Positions 8,769-17,561 of a DNA stretch of 33,513 nt are shown piece after piece. The stretch spans positions 1 through 33,513 of the forward strand of contig CAJFUP010000040.1 of the NCBI GenBank assembly GCA_904420225.1. The letters run 5' to 3'. This DNA comes from an uncultured Lachnospiraceae bacterium. Lineage in GTDB: Bacteria; Bacillota; Clostridia; Lachnospirales; Lachnospiraceae. Below the pieces are notes generated by a model that did not search any database, was not told where the DNA came from, and saw nothing but the letters and a program-made list of their open reading frames with translations. The position numbers were made by a program, and so were the translations under genes. The first letter of the stretch is position 1. The number at the start of each line of letters is the position of its first letter.

Positions 8769-8797
8769 TTGAAAGGGGCCGGGAATCCGGTTAAAAT
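8769..8797 (+). promoter_or_regulatory. Sigma-A promoter for the polysaccharide-active gene pair
   Basis: TTGAAA (8769-8774) and TAAAAT (8792-8797) are separated by exactly 17 bp, giving a transcription start near 8804 and a leader of about 50 bases. This indicates that the two following genes can be expressed apart from the upstream lipid-type cluster. Confidence 0.65.
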
Positions 8798-8855
8798 GTA
8801 CATAGCAACGAAAACACCGCGCAGGAGAAGGCGCGGGAATGGAGGGAGTTTACAT

Positions 8856-10574
8856 ATGAAAGAACAGATCAAAGCATTTTTGGACAGGTACAAAAAGGAA
8901 ATCATGGATACGGCCGATCAACTGCGTTCCCGCCCCATGAGGGAGGAGACAGAAGAGCTGTTTGCTCTCTTTGAGACCACCGGAAATCGACTCCAGTATG
9001 AGGATGTCTATTTTGAGAGGAGAAAATATCTGGCGGCTTTCAGCATGGCCTGCTATCTGGAGCATCGTCCCCAGGACATCCAAAAGTTGGAGGAGGTCAT
9101 CCGCGGCATCTGCAGCGAGCGCTGTTGGGCGCTTCCCGCCCATGTGAATCGGAAAGAAGATGCCAACTGGAAGGTGACGGTGGATTTGTTTGCCTCTGAA
9201 ACAGGCCAGGCGTTGGCAGAGACCATCACCAGTCTAAAGGACGATCTGAGTCAGGAGATTCAGGATTTGGTCAGAGAAAATGTCAAGAGAAGGATTTTTG
9301 ATCCATTTTACAGTTCTCCTGTACCGTATGGCCACTGGGAGCATGGCAAGAGCAATTGGAATGCAGTGTGCGCCGGTTCAGTGGGCAGCGCCAGCATTTA
9401 CCTGATGAAAGATGAGCCGGACAAGCTGGATGCCTGCCTGAAGAGAATCTGCGACGCTCTTCAATATTTCTTGGGGAGCTTTGCCGATGACGGCGCTTGT
9501 ATGGAAGGATTGGGATATTTCACCTACGGCATGACCTATTTTGTGGGCTTTGCGCAGCAGCTGTTTGCCTATACCGGGGGAAAAGTGGATCTCCTGGCGC
9601 AGGAGAAATGCGCAAAGATGGCAGAGTTCCAGCAGAAATGCTATTTTGCCAGCGGCAGGACATTGAGTTTCTCCGATGGAAACAGCCGAGATCATTTCCG
9701 CATGGGACTGACGGCATATTTGGCCATGCGTTTTCCCAATGTGACTGTGCCCAATATGGAGCGGGCAGGCGGGTTCCACAGAGACAGCTGCTATCGGTTC
9801 ATGGGAATCTACCGTGACATTGTGTGGACAGAGCAGTTCCTGGAAAAATTGGAGTCCGGTGAGATGGAGGATCGCGACAGTTCTGTTCAGATGGGACAGA
9901 TCGTTCTTCCCATGGCCCAGTGGAGTATGGGAAACGGAGCCCACGCCACAGCCATGGCATGTAAGGGAGGAAATAATGATGAGCCCCACAATCACAACGA
10001 TGTGGGCAGTTTTCTGTTTATTAAAGGGGAAGATATGCTTTTGGCGGATCTGGGTTCAGGAGAGTATACCAGACAGTATTTCAGCGCTGATACACGGTAT
10101 ACGTTCTTCGGAAACAGCTCCTACGGTCACAGTGTTCCTGTTGTAAATGGCACGGCTCAGCTGCCGGGAGAAGAGTACAGGGCAGAGGCATTTTCCGCCG
10201 ACGAATCAGGGGAGACTGTGATTCGTTTTGCCCAGGCGTATGAAAAGGGAATCATCGCATCCATGGAGAGAAGATTGGTGTTTGACGCTGCCGCGGGAGT
10301 TTTAAGGGTGGAAGATACTTTTGTGCCTTCCCATGAGACTAAGTCTGTTCAGGAGAGACTCATTACGGAGTTTAAACCAGAAATCACAGGAAATCAGATC
10401 ACCATCCGCGGGGAAAAGGAAAGCTGTCGGATCACAGTGGAGGATCCACACGGAGCGATCACATGTACTACTCATGATTTCAGCGATCATCAGGGAGTTC
10501 ACCATGATATCTACGCCATTTCCTGGGATATACCTGTGGATAAGACTTATACCAGCCGGTTTATGGTGGAGTAA
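8856..10574 (+). CDS. Heparinase II/III-like polysaccharide lyase family protein
   Basis: Resembles lyases with an N-terminal alpha/alpha toroid and C-terminal beta-sandwich that cleave uronic-acid-containing glycans by beta-elimination. The toroid part shows SNWNAVCAGSVGSASIY and DDGACMEGLGYFTYGMTYF. The heparinase II/III part contains E376-P-H-N-H-N-D-V-G-S, with candidate catalytic His378 and His380. It continues with DLGSGEYT, RYTFFGNSSYGHSVP and VNGTAQLPG, the family's hallmark run. The protein is 572 residues without a signal peptide, so it would act on imported oligosaccharides. The start ATG 8856 follows GGAGGG at nine bases; an upstream TTG in the open frame belongs to the promoter -35 and is rejected. 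It is co-transcribed with a beta-helix protein 12 bp downstream. The substrate is not predictable. Confidence 0.85.
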   Translation: MKEQIKAFLDRYKKEIMDTADQLRSRPMREETEELFALFETTGNRLQYEDVYFERRKYLAAFSMACYLEHRPQDIQKLEEVIRGICSERCWALPAHVNRKEDANWKVTVDLFASETGQALAETITSLKDDLSQEIQDLVRENVKRRIFDPFYSSPVPYGHWEHGKSNWNAVCAGSVGSASIYLMKDEPDKLDACLKRICDALQYFLGSFADDGACMEGLGYFTYGMTYFVGFAQQLFAYTGGKVDLLAQEKCAKMAEFQQKCYFASGRTLSFSDGNSRDHFRMGLTAYLAMRFPNVTVPNMERAGGFHRDSCYRFMGIYRDIVWTEQFLEKLESGEMEDRDSSVQMGQIVLPMAQWSMGNGAHATAMACKGGNNDEPHNHNDVGSFLFIKGEDMLLADLGSGEYTRQYFSADTRYTFFGNSSYGHSVPVVNGTAQLPGEEYRAEAFSADESGETVIRFAQAYEKGIIASMERRLVFDAAAGVLRVEDTFVPSHETKSVQERLITEFKPEITGNQITIRGEKESCRITVEDPHGAITCTTHDFSDHQGVHHDIYAISWDIPVDKTYTSRFMVE

Positions 10575-10586
10575 GGAGGTGCGTCC

Positions 10587-12062
10587 ATGGAAAAGCAAAC
10601 CGTTGTCACGTATGAGAGATTTGGCGCCGTAGGGGATGGGAGTCATGATGATATGGAGGCCATCCAAAAGGCCCATCAGTTTGCCAATGAAAATAGACTC
10701 CCTGTCCGTGCCAGAGAGGGAGCCAACTACTACATCGGCGGCAGGGCTCTGACAGCTGTGGTTCGCACGGATACGGATTGGACCGGGGCTCGGATCACCA
10801 TAGATGACAGAAATGTGGAAGATGTGAAGCGGCCGGTGTTTGTGGTGGAGGGAGATAGAGAGGCGTATAAGCTGGACCTGGCATTTCTGGAAAAAGGACA
10901 GAAAAATCTGGGAAGAGGGCTGGAGACGGACTGTCTGGTGACGGCAGAAGACAGCGGTACCAAAAAGTATATCCGCTTTGGTTTAAATGTGGACAATGGA
11001 ACCACCCAGACGGATTGTTTCGTGGTCCGTCGAGACGGAACCATTGAAGACGATATTATCTGGGATTTTTCCGCTCTCACATCTTGTACGGCCCATCCCA
11101 TGGATGAGACGGAGCTTACGCTGAGAGGAGGAACCTTTGTCACCATTGCCAATGGAGCGGAGCGGGTGTACAATTATTACTGGAGAAATATTGAGGTCCG
11201 CCGTTCCCACACTGTGATACGGGATTTGTCTCACTTCAATACGGAGGAGGGGGACAGCGGTTCCCCTTACCGAGGGTTTTTGCGGATCGTGGACTGTGCC
11301 TTTGTAAGGGTAGAGAACTGCTTTTTCACGGGTCATAGGATTTACGAAACGATAGGCAGAGCAGGACTGCCGGTGAGTATGGGCAGTTATGACATTGATG
11401 TCTACCGCTCCAGCCATGTCACTTTTCTGCGCTGCCGTCAGGACGATATCATGGATCGTACCAGATGGGGACTGATGGGCACGAATTTCTGCAAAAATCT
11501 GGTGCTGGACGGCTGTGTTTTTTCCCGATTTGACGCCCATATGGGAGTGACCAATGCCCATCTCAAGAACTGCCGTCTGGGATGGCAGTGCCTCAATGCC
11601 ATCGGTCACGGGACATTTGTGGTGGAGGATACGGAGGCCTGCGGACGGGCAGTTATCAATCTGCGGGAGGATTACGGCAGTACATGGGACGGGGAGATGA
11701 TCATACGCAATTGTGTCTGGTATCCCCTGGATCGACGGGCTTGTATCATAAATGGCAGCAATTCAGGCAGGCATGATTTCGGTTATGTATGTAAAATGCC
11801 ACGAAAACTTACCATAGAGCGCTTGAGAATCATGGATGATTCTTTGGCCAGGGATCCGGAGTACCAGGGGCCGACGGTGTTTGGCGATTATGATCCCCAG
11901 ATCTGCGAGGCAGATGATGGCCGTCAGAGACCGTACCCGTATGAGACCACGGAAGAACTCCACATCAGCGGTGTGGTCACGGAGAGCCAAAAGGAGCTGC
12001 GGATTCGAGAAAACCCTTATTCTATGCCAGTGCTCAGGGATATTTTTCTGGCGACACAGTAA
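10587..12062 (+). CDS. Pectate-lyase-superfamily right-handed beta-helix protein
   Basis: The N-terminus (VTYERFGAVGDGSHDDMEAIQKAH, about 6-29) is the conserved opening of the pectate_lyase_3 / GH28-type parallel beta-helix fold. In this fold an Asp/Gly-rich loop precedes the first helical coil. The middle (about 170-400) is rich in short strands and Asn/Asp turns, such as VENCFF and LKNCRLG, as expected for stacked beta-helix rungs. Length 491 residues, no signal peptide, so probably cytoplasmic. An AAGGAGG site lies just before the ATG, only 12 bp from the lyase stop. The pair probably processes one imported polysaccharide fragment. Lyase, hydrolase or epimerase activity cannot be separated by eye. 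Confidence 0.78.
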   Translation: MEKQTVVTYERFGAVGDGSHDDMEAIQKAHQFANENRLPVRAREGANYYIGGRALTAVVRTDTDWTGARITIDDRNVEDVKRPVFVVEGDREAYKLDLAFLEKGQKNLGRGLETDCLVTAEDSGTKKYIRFGLNVDNGTTQTDCFVVRRDGTIEDDIIWDFSALTSCTAHPMDETELTLRGGTFVTIANGAERVYNYYWRNIEVRRSHTVIRDLSHFNTEEGDSGSPYRGFLRIVDCAFVRVENCFFTGHRIYETIGRAGLPVSMGSYDIDVYRSSHVTFLRCRQDDIMDRTRWGLMGTNFCKNLVLDGCVFSRFDAHMGVTNAHLKNCRLGWQCLNAIGHGTFVVEDTEACGRAVINLREDYGSTWDGEMIIRNCVWYPLDRRACIINGSNSGRHDFGYVCKMPRKLTIERLRIMDDSLARDPEYQGPTVFGDYDPQICEADDGRQRPYPYETTEELHISGVVTESQKELRIRENPYSMPVLRDIFLATQ

Positions 12063-12135
12063 TCTGCTTGAAACGGAGCAATCATTTCAATCCCATGTAT
12101 CGTTATAAAACAACACGATTTGGAAAATGCACATG

Positions 12136-12195
12136 CAGGAGATCTCTGGAGAAATGCGGCGAGGATGTCGCAGGACAGGGATCTCCTGTTTCCTA
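12136..12195 (+). terminator. Two-tier hairpin, probable terminator of the polysaccharide operon
   Basis: Outer arms 12136-12148 and 12176-12188 form a 13-bp stem with one G-T wobble. A 6-bp inner hairpin (TGCGGC with GTCGCA) sits inside it. TTTCCTAT follows, a broken T-tract. The most likely role is termination after the beta-helix gene, 74 bases downstream of its stop. An attenuator in a leuB leader is possible only if a promoter lies upstream, and I see none. Confidence 0.55.
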
Positions 12196-12365
12196 TAAGC
12201 TATTGCAAAAAGAACTATTATAATATTAAGTTATAATACAAATACACAAAAGGTATGGACATTTGCGGGGCGCCGACGGAAATGGGGTTGAAAATTCAAG
12301 GAAAATAAACTAATATTAATACTAGTATGCCGCATCTGCGGCTGGATGGGAGGAAATGAGACGAC
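12189..12365 (+). promoter_or_regulatory. AT-rich promoter and leader region of leuB
   Basis: The 303-bp gap between the beta-helix gene and leuB holds the hairpin described separately and then this AT-rich stretch. Two TATAAT boxes (12219-12224 and 12232-12237) are present, but neither has a good -35 at 16-18 bp, so the active promoter may need an activator. A small palindrome GCCGCATCTGCGGC (12329-12342) sits just before the leuB ribosome-binding site. No T-box core sequence is visible, and no leucine-rich leader peptide is apparent. Confidence 0.4.
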
Positions 12366-13448
12366 ATGAATTTTCATATTGCATTGATTCCCGGAGACGG
12401 GATCGGACCGGAGATTGTGGAAGAAGCCAGAAAAGTGCTGGACCGTGTGGCGGAAATTTATCACCATCAGTTTACATATGAGAAGCTCTTGATGGGAGGC
12501 TGTTCCATCGACGCATATGGGACATCACTGACGGATGAGACGCTGGCCCGCGCCAAGGCTGCCGATTCGGTGCTGTTGGGCGCCGTGGGCGGTGATGTGG
12601 GAAACTCCAGATGGTATGATATCGACCCCAAGGATCGCCCGGAGGCCGGGCTTTTGAAGATCCGCAAGGGACTGGAACTGTTCGCCAACATTCGTCCGGC
12701 GTATCTGTACCGGGAGCTGAAAGATGCCTGCCCACTGCGGGAGGCCATTGCCGATGCGGGATTTGACATGGTGATCATGCGGGAACTGACAGGCGGTTTG
12801 TACTTTGGCGAGAGAAAGACCGAAGAAATCAATGGGGTACGTCGGGCCACGGATACTTTGGTATACGATGAAAATGAGATCAGACGAATTGCCGTCAAGG
12901 GTTTTGAGATCGCCATGAAGAGAAAGAAACATCTCATCAGTGTGGATAAGGCCAACGTACTGGATTCATCCCGTTTGTGGAGGGCCGTGGTCAATGAAGT
13001 GGCGAAATCGTATCCGGAAGTGACCGTGACCCATATGCTGGTGGACAACTGTGCCATGCAGCTGGTGAAGGATCCGGCCCAGTTCGATGTGGTACTGACA
13101 GAGAATATGTTTGGGGATATCCTCTCCGATGAGGCCAGCATGATCACGGGATCCATCGGCATGCTGTCTTCCGCCAGTCTGGGAGCCACCAAGCTGGGGC
13201 TTTATGAGCCCAGTCACGGATCGGCCCCGGATATTGCGGGAAAGAATATTGCCAACCCCATTGCCACCATTCTGTCTGCCGCCATGATGCTGCGCTATTC
13301 CTTTGATCTGGATCAGGAGGCAAAGGCAGTGGAAGATGCCGTGCAGCAGGTGCTCACAGACGGATACCGCACCTCCGATATCATGGCAGAAGGGTGTAAG
13401 CTGGTGGGAACCAGAGAAATGGGCGATAGGATCGCAGAGCGGATTTGA
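12366..13448 (+). CDS. leuB: 3-isopropylmalate dehydrogenase
   Basis: Oxidatively decarboxylates 3-isopropylmalate to 2-oxoisocaproate with NAD, the third leucine-specific step. Visible motifs are [14 protein letters not shown] (5-18), the substrate-binding arginine region [12 protein letters not shown], and [11 protein letters not shown] with the catalytic Tyr. They continue with [14 protein letters not shown] with the catalytic Lys, and [19 protein letters not shown], which supplies the metal-binding aspartates. The NAD site is [18 protein letters not shown]. Length 360 residues is standard. GGGAGG lies about 12 bases before the ATG, slightly long; the ATG between them is in another frame. 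It is the first gene of a leuB-ilvD-ilvB run. leuA, leuC and leuD are not in the window. Confidence 0.97.
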   Translation: MNFHIALIPGDGIGPEIVEEARKVLDRVAEIYHHQFTYEKLLMGGCSIDAYGTSLTDETLARAKAADSVLLGAVGGDVGNSRWYDIDPKDRPEAGLLKIRKGLELFANIRPAYLYRELKDACPLREAIADAGFDMVIMRELTGGLYFGERKTEEINGVRRATDTLVYDENEIRRIAVKGFEIAMKRKKHLISVDKANVLDSSRLWRAVVNEVAKSYPEVTVTHMLVDNCAMQLVKDPAQFDVVLTENMFGDILSDEASMITGSIGMLSSASLGATKLGLYEPSHGSAPDIAGKNIANPIATILSAAMMLRYSFDLDQEAKAVEDAVQQVLTDGYRTSDIMAEGCKLVGTREMGDRIAERI

Positions 13449-13552
13449 AAATGGTCGGCTGGTAAGCGGAAATCCGATCACTGTGAGAAAAATTGGAAAC
13501 GGCGGTGATTTGGGCCGCCGAGTTATGATATGAGAGAAAGGCAGGTAGCAGG

Positions 13553-15229
13553 ATGAAGAGTGATAATGTGAAATGCGGTATGCAGCAGGCGCCGCACCGT
13601 TCGCTGTTTAATGCACTGGGATTTACAGAAGAAGAAATGAAGCGACCTCTGGTGGGTATCGTCAGCTCCTATAATGAAATCGTTCCGGGCCATATGAATC
13701 TGGATAAAATTGTGGAGGCGGTGAAAATGGGAGTGGCCATGGCGGGCGGTGTGCCTCGGGTATTTCCGGCCATTGCCGTATGCGACGGTATTGCCATGGG
13801 CCATATCGGAATGAAGTATTCTCTGGTGACCAGGGATCTCATCTGTGACTCCACGGAGGCCATGGCCATTGCGCACCAGTTTGACGCGCTGGTCATGGTT
13901 CCCAATTGTGACAAAAACGTGCCGGGGCTCTTGATGGCGGCCGCCAGGCTGAATATTCCCACAGTGTTTGTCAGCGGAGGTCCCATGCTGGCAGGCCATG
14001 TGAAGGGGGGAAAGACCAGTCTCTCCTCCATGTTTGAGGCTGTTGGCTCCTATGCGGCCGGAACCATGACGGCAGAGGATGTGCTGGAATATGAGCAGAA
14101 GGCATGTCCCACTTGCGGTTCCTGCTCTGGCATGTATACGGCCAATTCCATGAATTGTCTGACGGAGGCTCTGGGCATGGGACTGGGAGGAAACGGAACC
14201 ATTCCGGCCGTGTATTCGGAGCGCCTTAAGCTGGCCAAGATGGCAGGCATGAAGGTCATGGAGATGCTGGAAAAGAATATTCGTCCCAGGGATATTATGA
14301 CAAAAGAAGCGTTCTTAAATGCCATGACAGTGGATATGGCGCTGGGATGCTCCACCAACAGCATGCTGCATCTTCCGGCCATTGCCCATGAGGCAGGAGT
14401 CGAGTTGGATATGGATTTGGCCAATGAAATCAGCCAAAAGACCCCCAACCTATGCCATTTGGCTCCGGCGGGTCATACTTATATTGAAGAACTCAATGAG
14501 GCGGGCGGCGTCTACGCTGTCATGAATGAACTGGATAAGAAGGGGCTTCTTTATACGGATCTGATGACCGTTACGGGAGAGACAGTGAAGGAAAATATCT
14601 CTGGGTGTGTCAATAAAAATCCTGATGTAATTCGTCCCATTGACCATCCCTACAGCGAAACCGGCGGTATCGCTGTGCTGCGGGGAAATTTGGCTCCGGA
14701 TACGGCGGTGGTGAAGCGCTCGGCAGTGGTACCCGAGATGATGGTTCATGAGGGACCGGCCCGCGTGTTTGACTGTGAGGAAGATGCCATTGAGGCCATC
14801 AAAGGAGGAAAGATCATGGCGGGAGACGTGGTGGTCATTCGCTATGAGGGACCCAAAGGGGGGCCAGGTATGAGAGAAATGCTCAACCCCACCTCCGCCA
14901 TTGCCGGTATGGGACTGGGGTCTTCGGTGGCTCTCATCACCGACGGCCGCTTCAGCGGTGCCTCCAGGGGCGCCAGCATCGGCCATGTATCTCCAGAAGC
15001 GGCAGTGGGAGGGCCCATCGCCCTCATTGAAGAGGGAGACCGAATTCAAATCAATATTCCAGAGTGTACCCTTAATGTGCTCATATCCGATGAAGAAATG
15101 GCCAGAAGAAAAGCGGCATGGAAGCCCAGGCAGCCCAAGGTGACCACAGGATATCTGGCCCGCTATGCCGCCATGGTAACCTCTGGAAACAGGGGCGCCA
15201 TACTGGAGATTCCGGGAGAGAAGAAATAA
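13553..15229 (+). CDS. ilvD: Dihydroxy-acid dehydratase
   Basis: Iron-sulfur dehydratase that converts 2,3-dihydroxyisovalerate and 2,3-dihydroxy-3-methylvalerate to the 2-keto acids for valine, leucine and isoleucine. Cluster and metal residues appear as [13 protein letters not shown] (Cys77), NCDKNVPG (Cys119-Asp-Lys) and [17 protein letters not shown] (Cys185/188/191). The C-terminal half has [18 protein letters not shown] and the [19 protein letters not shown] substrate-loop signature. Length 558 residues is the usual short IlvD form. It follows leuB by 104 bp, which include a small GC hairpin (13500-13505 with 13515-13520) without a T-tract. ilvB follows by 18 bp, indicating one operon. 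Confidence 0.97.
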   Translation: MKSDNVKCGMQQAPHRSLFNALGFTEEEMKRPLVGIVSSYNEIVPGHMNLDKIVEAVKMGVAMAGGVPRVFPAIAVCDGIAMGHIGMKYSLVTRDLICDSTEAMAIAHQFDALVMVPNCDKNVPGLLMAAARLNIPTVFVSGGPMLAGHVKGGKTSLSSMFEAVGSYAAGTMTAEDVLEYEQKACPTCGSCSGMYTANSMNCLTEALGMGLGGNGTIPAVYSERLKLAKMAGMKVMEMLEKNIRPRDIMTKEAFLNAMTVDMALGCSTNSMLHLPAIAHEAGVELDMDLANEISQKTPNLCHLAPAGHTYIEELNEAGGVYAVMNELDKKGLLYTDLMTVTGETVKENISGCVNKNPDVIRPIDHPYSETGGIAVLRGNLAPDTAVVKRSAVVPEMMVHEGPARVFDCEEDAIEAIKGGKIMAGDVVVIRYEGPKGGPGMREMLNPTSAIAGMGLGSSVALITDGRFSGASRGASIGHVSPEAAVGGPIALIEEGDRIQINIPECTLNVLISDEEMARRKAAWKPRQPKVTTGYLARYAAMVTSGNRGAILEIPGEKK

Positions 15230-15247
15230 GCAGATTGGAGAATTGAT

Positions 15248-16924
15248 ATGCAGTTAAATGGTTCGGAGATCATAGTAGAATGCCTGAAGGAGCAGGGAGT
15301 CGATACGGTATTCGGCTATCCGGGCGGCTCCATTCTGAACGTATACGATGCGCTGTACAAACATGCCAAAGAAATCACCCATATTTTGACTTCCCATGAG
15401 CAGGGAGCGTCCCATGCAGCCGACGGCTATGCCCGCGCCACGGGAAAAGTGGGCGTGTGTATGGCCACCAGCGGACCAGGTGCCACCAACCTGGTTACCG
15501 GGATCGCCACAGCTTACATGGATTCCATTCCCATGGTGGCCATTACGGCCAATGTGGCTGTCAACCTGCTGGGAAAGGATACGTTTCAGGAAGTGGATAT
15601 TGCCGGTGTCACCATGCCAGTGACAAAACATAATTATATCGTGAAGGATGTTACGAAACTGGCAGATACCATCCGGAAAGCTTTCAAAATCGCCAAGTCC
15701 GGCCGTCCTGGCCCGGTGCTGGTGGATGTGACCAAGGATGTGACAGCCAATGTGACAGAGTTTTACCCAAAAGAGCCGGAAGAGATTTCTCCTTCTGTGG
15801 AATATTTGCGAGAAAGCGATCTGGAAAAGGCGGTTTCCATGATCCGGGAGGCAAAGAAACCTTATATCTTTGCGGGAGGAGGAAACATACTGGCTGGTTC
15901 CTCTGAAGAGCTTCGGGAGTTTGCCCACAGAATTGATGCGCCGGTGGCGGACAGTCTCATGGGCAAAGGGGCATTTGACGGGACAGACCCACTATATACA
16001 GGGATGCTGGGCATGCATGGAACGAAGACATCCAATTACGGTGTTTCCCAGTGTGATTTATTGGTGGCGGTGGGAGTGCGCTTCAGCGATCGTGTCACAG
16101 GAAATGCCAAAAAATTTGCATCCCATGCCAAAATTCTGCACTTGGATGTGGATCCAGCGGAAATTAACAAAAACATCCCAACGGATGCTTCTGTCATCGG
16201 TGATCTGAAAGTGGTCCTAAGGGAACTGAACAAGAGATTGGAGCAGCAGAGTCATCCGCATTGGGTGGAAGAAGTTCAAAAGATGAAAGAAACTTATCCG
16301 CTTCGCTATGATGAATCAGTGCTCAGCGGTCCATACATCATGGAGACCATCGACAGACTGACCCAGGGAAATGCCATCATAACCACGGAAGTGGGACAGA
16401 ATCAAATGTGGGCGGCTCAATATTACCACTATAGGTATCCCAGAACTTTTTTATCCTCCGGCGGATTGGGAACCATGGGATATGGCTTGGGGGCCTCCAT
16501 CGGAGCCAAGGTGGGCTGTCCGGATAAAGTGGTATTCAATATTGCCGGGGACGGATGTTTCCGTATGAATATGAATGAGATTGCCACCGCCACCCGATAT
16601 AACATTCCCATTATCCAGGTGATCATGAACAATCATGTGTTGGGCATGGTGCGTCAGTGGCAGAATTTATTCTATGGAAAGCGGTATTCCGCCACGGTTT
16701 TGGAAGATAAGGTGGATTTTGTGAAACTGGCTGAAGCCATGGGAGCCAAGGCGTATCGAGTTACGAAAAAAGAGGAAGTGGAGCCGGTGCTGCGGGCCGC
16801 CATGGAGGCTGGTGAGCCGGTGGTCATCGACTGCCGTATCGGAAAAGACGACATGGTATTCCCCATGGTGGCTCCTGGAGCCCCCATAAACGAGTGCTTT
16901 TCCCAGGAAGATATGGAGGCGTAA
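15248..16924 (+). CDS. ilvB: Acetolactate synthase large (catalytic) subunit
   Basis: Thiamine-diphosphate enzyme that condenses two pyruvates to 2-acetolactate, or pyruvate with 2-ketobutyrate, at the start of branched-chain amino acid synthesis. The catalytic Glu51 lies in SHEQGASHAADGYARATG. The FAD-type middle domain follows, and the TPP/magnesium motif is GDGCFRMNMNEIATATRYNIPIIQVIMNN (starts GDG, ends NN). FQEVDIAGVTMPVTKHNY is the classic acetolactate-synthase segment. Length 558 residues is typical. GGAG lies seven bases before the ATG. No regulatory small subunit gene (ilvN/ilvH) follows; the operon ends in a terminator, so any small subunit is encoded elsewhere or is absent. Confidence 0.96.
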   Translation: MQLNGSEIIVECLKEQGVDTVFGYPGGSILNVYDALYKHAKEITHILTSHEQGASHAADGYARATGKVGVCMATSGPGATNLVTGIATAYMDSIPMVAITANVAVNLLGKDTFQEVDIAGVTMPVTKHNYIVKDVTKLADTIRKAFKIAKSGRPGPVLVDVTKDVTANVTEFYPKEPEEISPSVEYLRESDLEKAVSMIREAKKPYIFAGGGNILAGSSEELREFAHRIDAPVADSLMGKGAFDGTDPLYTGMLGMHGTKTSNYGVSQCDLLVAVGVRFSDRVTGNAKKFASHAKILHLDVDPAEINKNIPTDASVIGDLKVVLRELNKRLEQQSHPHWVEEVQKMKETYPLRYDESVLSGPYIMETIDRLTQGNAIITTEVGQNQMWAAQYYHYRYPRTFLSSGGLGTMGYGLGASIGAKVGCPDKVVFNIAGDGCFRMNMNEIATATRYNIPIIQVIMNNHVLGMVRQWQNLFYGKRYSATVLEDKVDFVKLAEAMGAKAYRVTKKEEVEPVLRAAMEAGEPVVIDCRIGKDDMVFPMVAPGAPINECFSQEDMEA

Positions 16925-17010
16925 CGTACACTGGAAAATGGTACTTGGGTGTGCTTTTGTGAATGGCGTTTTACAGTTAGGCGGAAGCTGACATATTGTG
17001 ATGAAAATAG

Positions 17011-17063
17011 AGAGGGCAATGGACTCCCGGGTGATATTCCCGGGAAACACCATTGCCCTCTTT
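17011..17063 (+). terminator. Strong intrinsic terminator after ilvB
   Basis: A perfect 12-bp outer stem (17011-17022 with 17050-17061) contains an inner CCCGGG self-complementary stem (17026-17031 with 17039-17044). A short TTT tail follows. It ends the leuB-ilvD-ilvB operon. Confidence 0.75.
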
Positions 17064-17079
17064 GCGGCGGCAGGGTAAG

Positions 17080-17108
17080 TTGACGGGAGCCGTCTTCTGT
17101 GATATAGT
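17080..17108 (+). promoter_or_regulatory. Sigma-A promoter of the YgbA-like/ABC exporter operon
   Basis: TTGACG (17080-17085) and TATAGT (17103-17108) lie 17 bp apart, each one mismatch from consensus. This is among the best conventional promoters in the window. The predicted start near 17115 leaves a leader of about 87 bases that contains repeated ACTAACC-type half-sites. Confidence 0.78.
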
Positions 17109-17128
17109 ATCTCGGGAAGTAAGCATAT

Positions 17129-17181
17129 ACTAACCATATTGTCTCGATGGGTTAGTTAAAAATAATTAGCCAAAACTAATC
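17129..17181 (+). promoter_or_regulatory. Operator-like inverted repeats downstream of the promoter
   Basis: ACTAACC (17129-17135) and its exact inverse GGTTAGT (17150-17156) are separated by 14 bases, so their centres are about two helical turns apart. A third, imperfect copy ACTAATC lies at 17175-17181 just before the ribosome-binding site. The geometry fits a dimeric repressor site placed as a roadblock after the start of transcription. In RNA the first pair could instead form a weak hairpin. No known regulator motif is recognised. Confidence 0.45.
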
Positions 17182-17201
17182 AAAAAAAGCAGGAGGAAAT
17201 T

Positions 17202-17561
17202 ATGATAGAATCACAAAAGGCGGCGAAAAAGAGGGAGAAGGAAATCGCTGTGGTGGAGAAAATGATTCGCCTATACTGCCGCGGCAATCATGGGGCAGGA
17301 GAACTCTGTCCCCAGTGTCGGCAGCTGTACGAGTACGCCCGGTCACGGAGCGAACACTGTCCGTTTATGGAATCCAAGACTTTTTGCAGTAACTGCCAGG
17401 TCCACTGTTACCAGCCCCAAATGCGGGAAAAGATCCGAACTGTCATGCGGTATTCCGGACCGCGGATGATACTGTATCACCCGGGAATGGCCGTTTGGCA
17501 TGTGATTACCGGCATTCTGGAGAAAAAACGGCAAAGGAGAAAGGAGCGGGAAGAGGGATGA
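17202..17561 (+). CDS. Nitrous oxide-stimulated promoter (YgbA-like) family protein
   Basis: Small cysteine-rich protein of the family named after Escherichia coli ygbA, a gene in the nitric-oxide-responsive NsrR regulon; the biochemical role is poorly known. The conserved core is present: MIRLYCRGNHG, LCPQCRQLYEYA, CPFMESKTFCSNCQVHCYQPQMREKIR and VMRYSGPRM. Seven cysteines (26, 36, 39, 53, 62, 65, 69) suggest an iron, zinc or iron-sulfur site. The C-terminus is very basic. Length 119 residues is typical. AGGAGG lies before the ATG. Its stop overlaps the next start as ATGA, so it is translationally coupled to an ABC exporter, which makes a joint role in nitrosative or redox stress plausible. 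Confidence 0.88.
   Translation: MIESQKAAKKREKEIAVVEKMIRLYCRGNHGAGELCPQCRQLYEYARSRSEHCPFMESKTFCSNCQVHCYQPQMREKIRTVMRYSGPRMILYHPGMAVWHVITGILEKKRQRRKEREEG

Noticed and set aside
12063-12365. Possible T-box or leader-peptide attenuator upstream of leuB
   Set aside because: No T-box core sequence and no leucine/valine-rich short frame were found; the hairpin fits better as the terminator of the preceding operon.
13500-13520. Small GC hairpin between leuB and ilvD
   Set aside because: Six base pairs with no T-tract; too weak to call a terminator, and the genes look like one operon.
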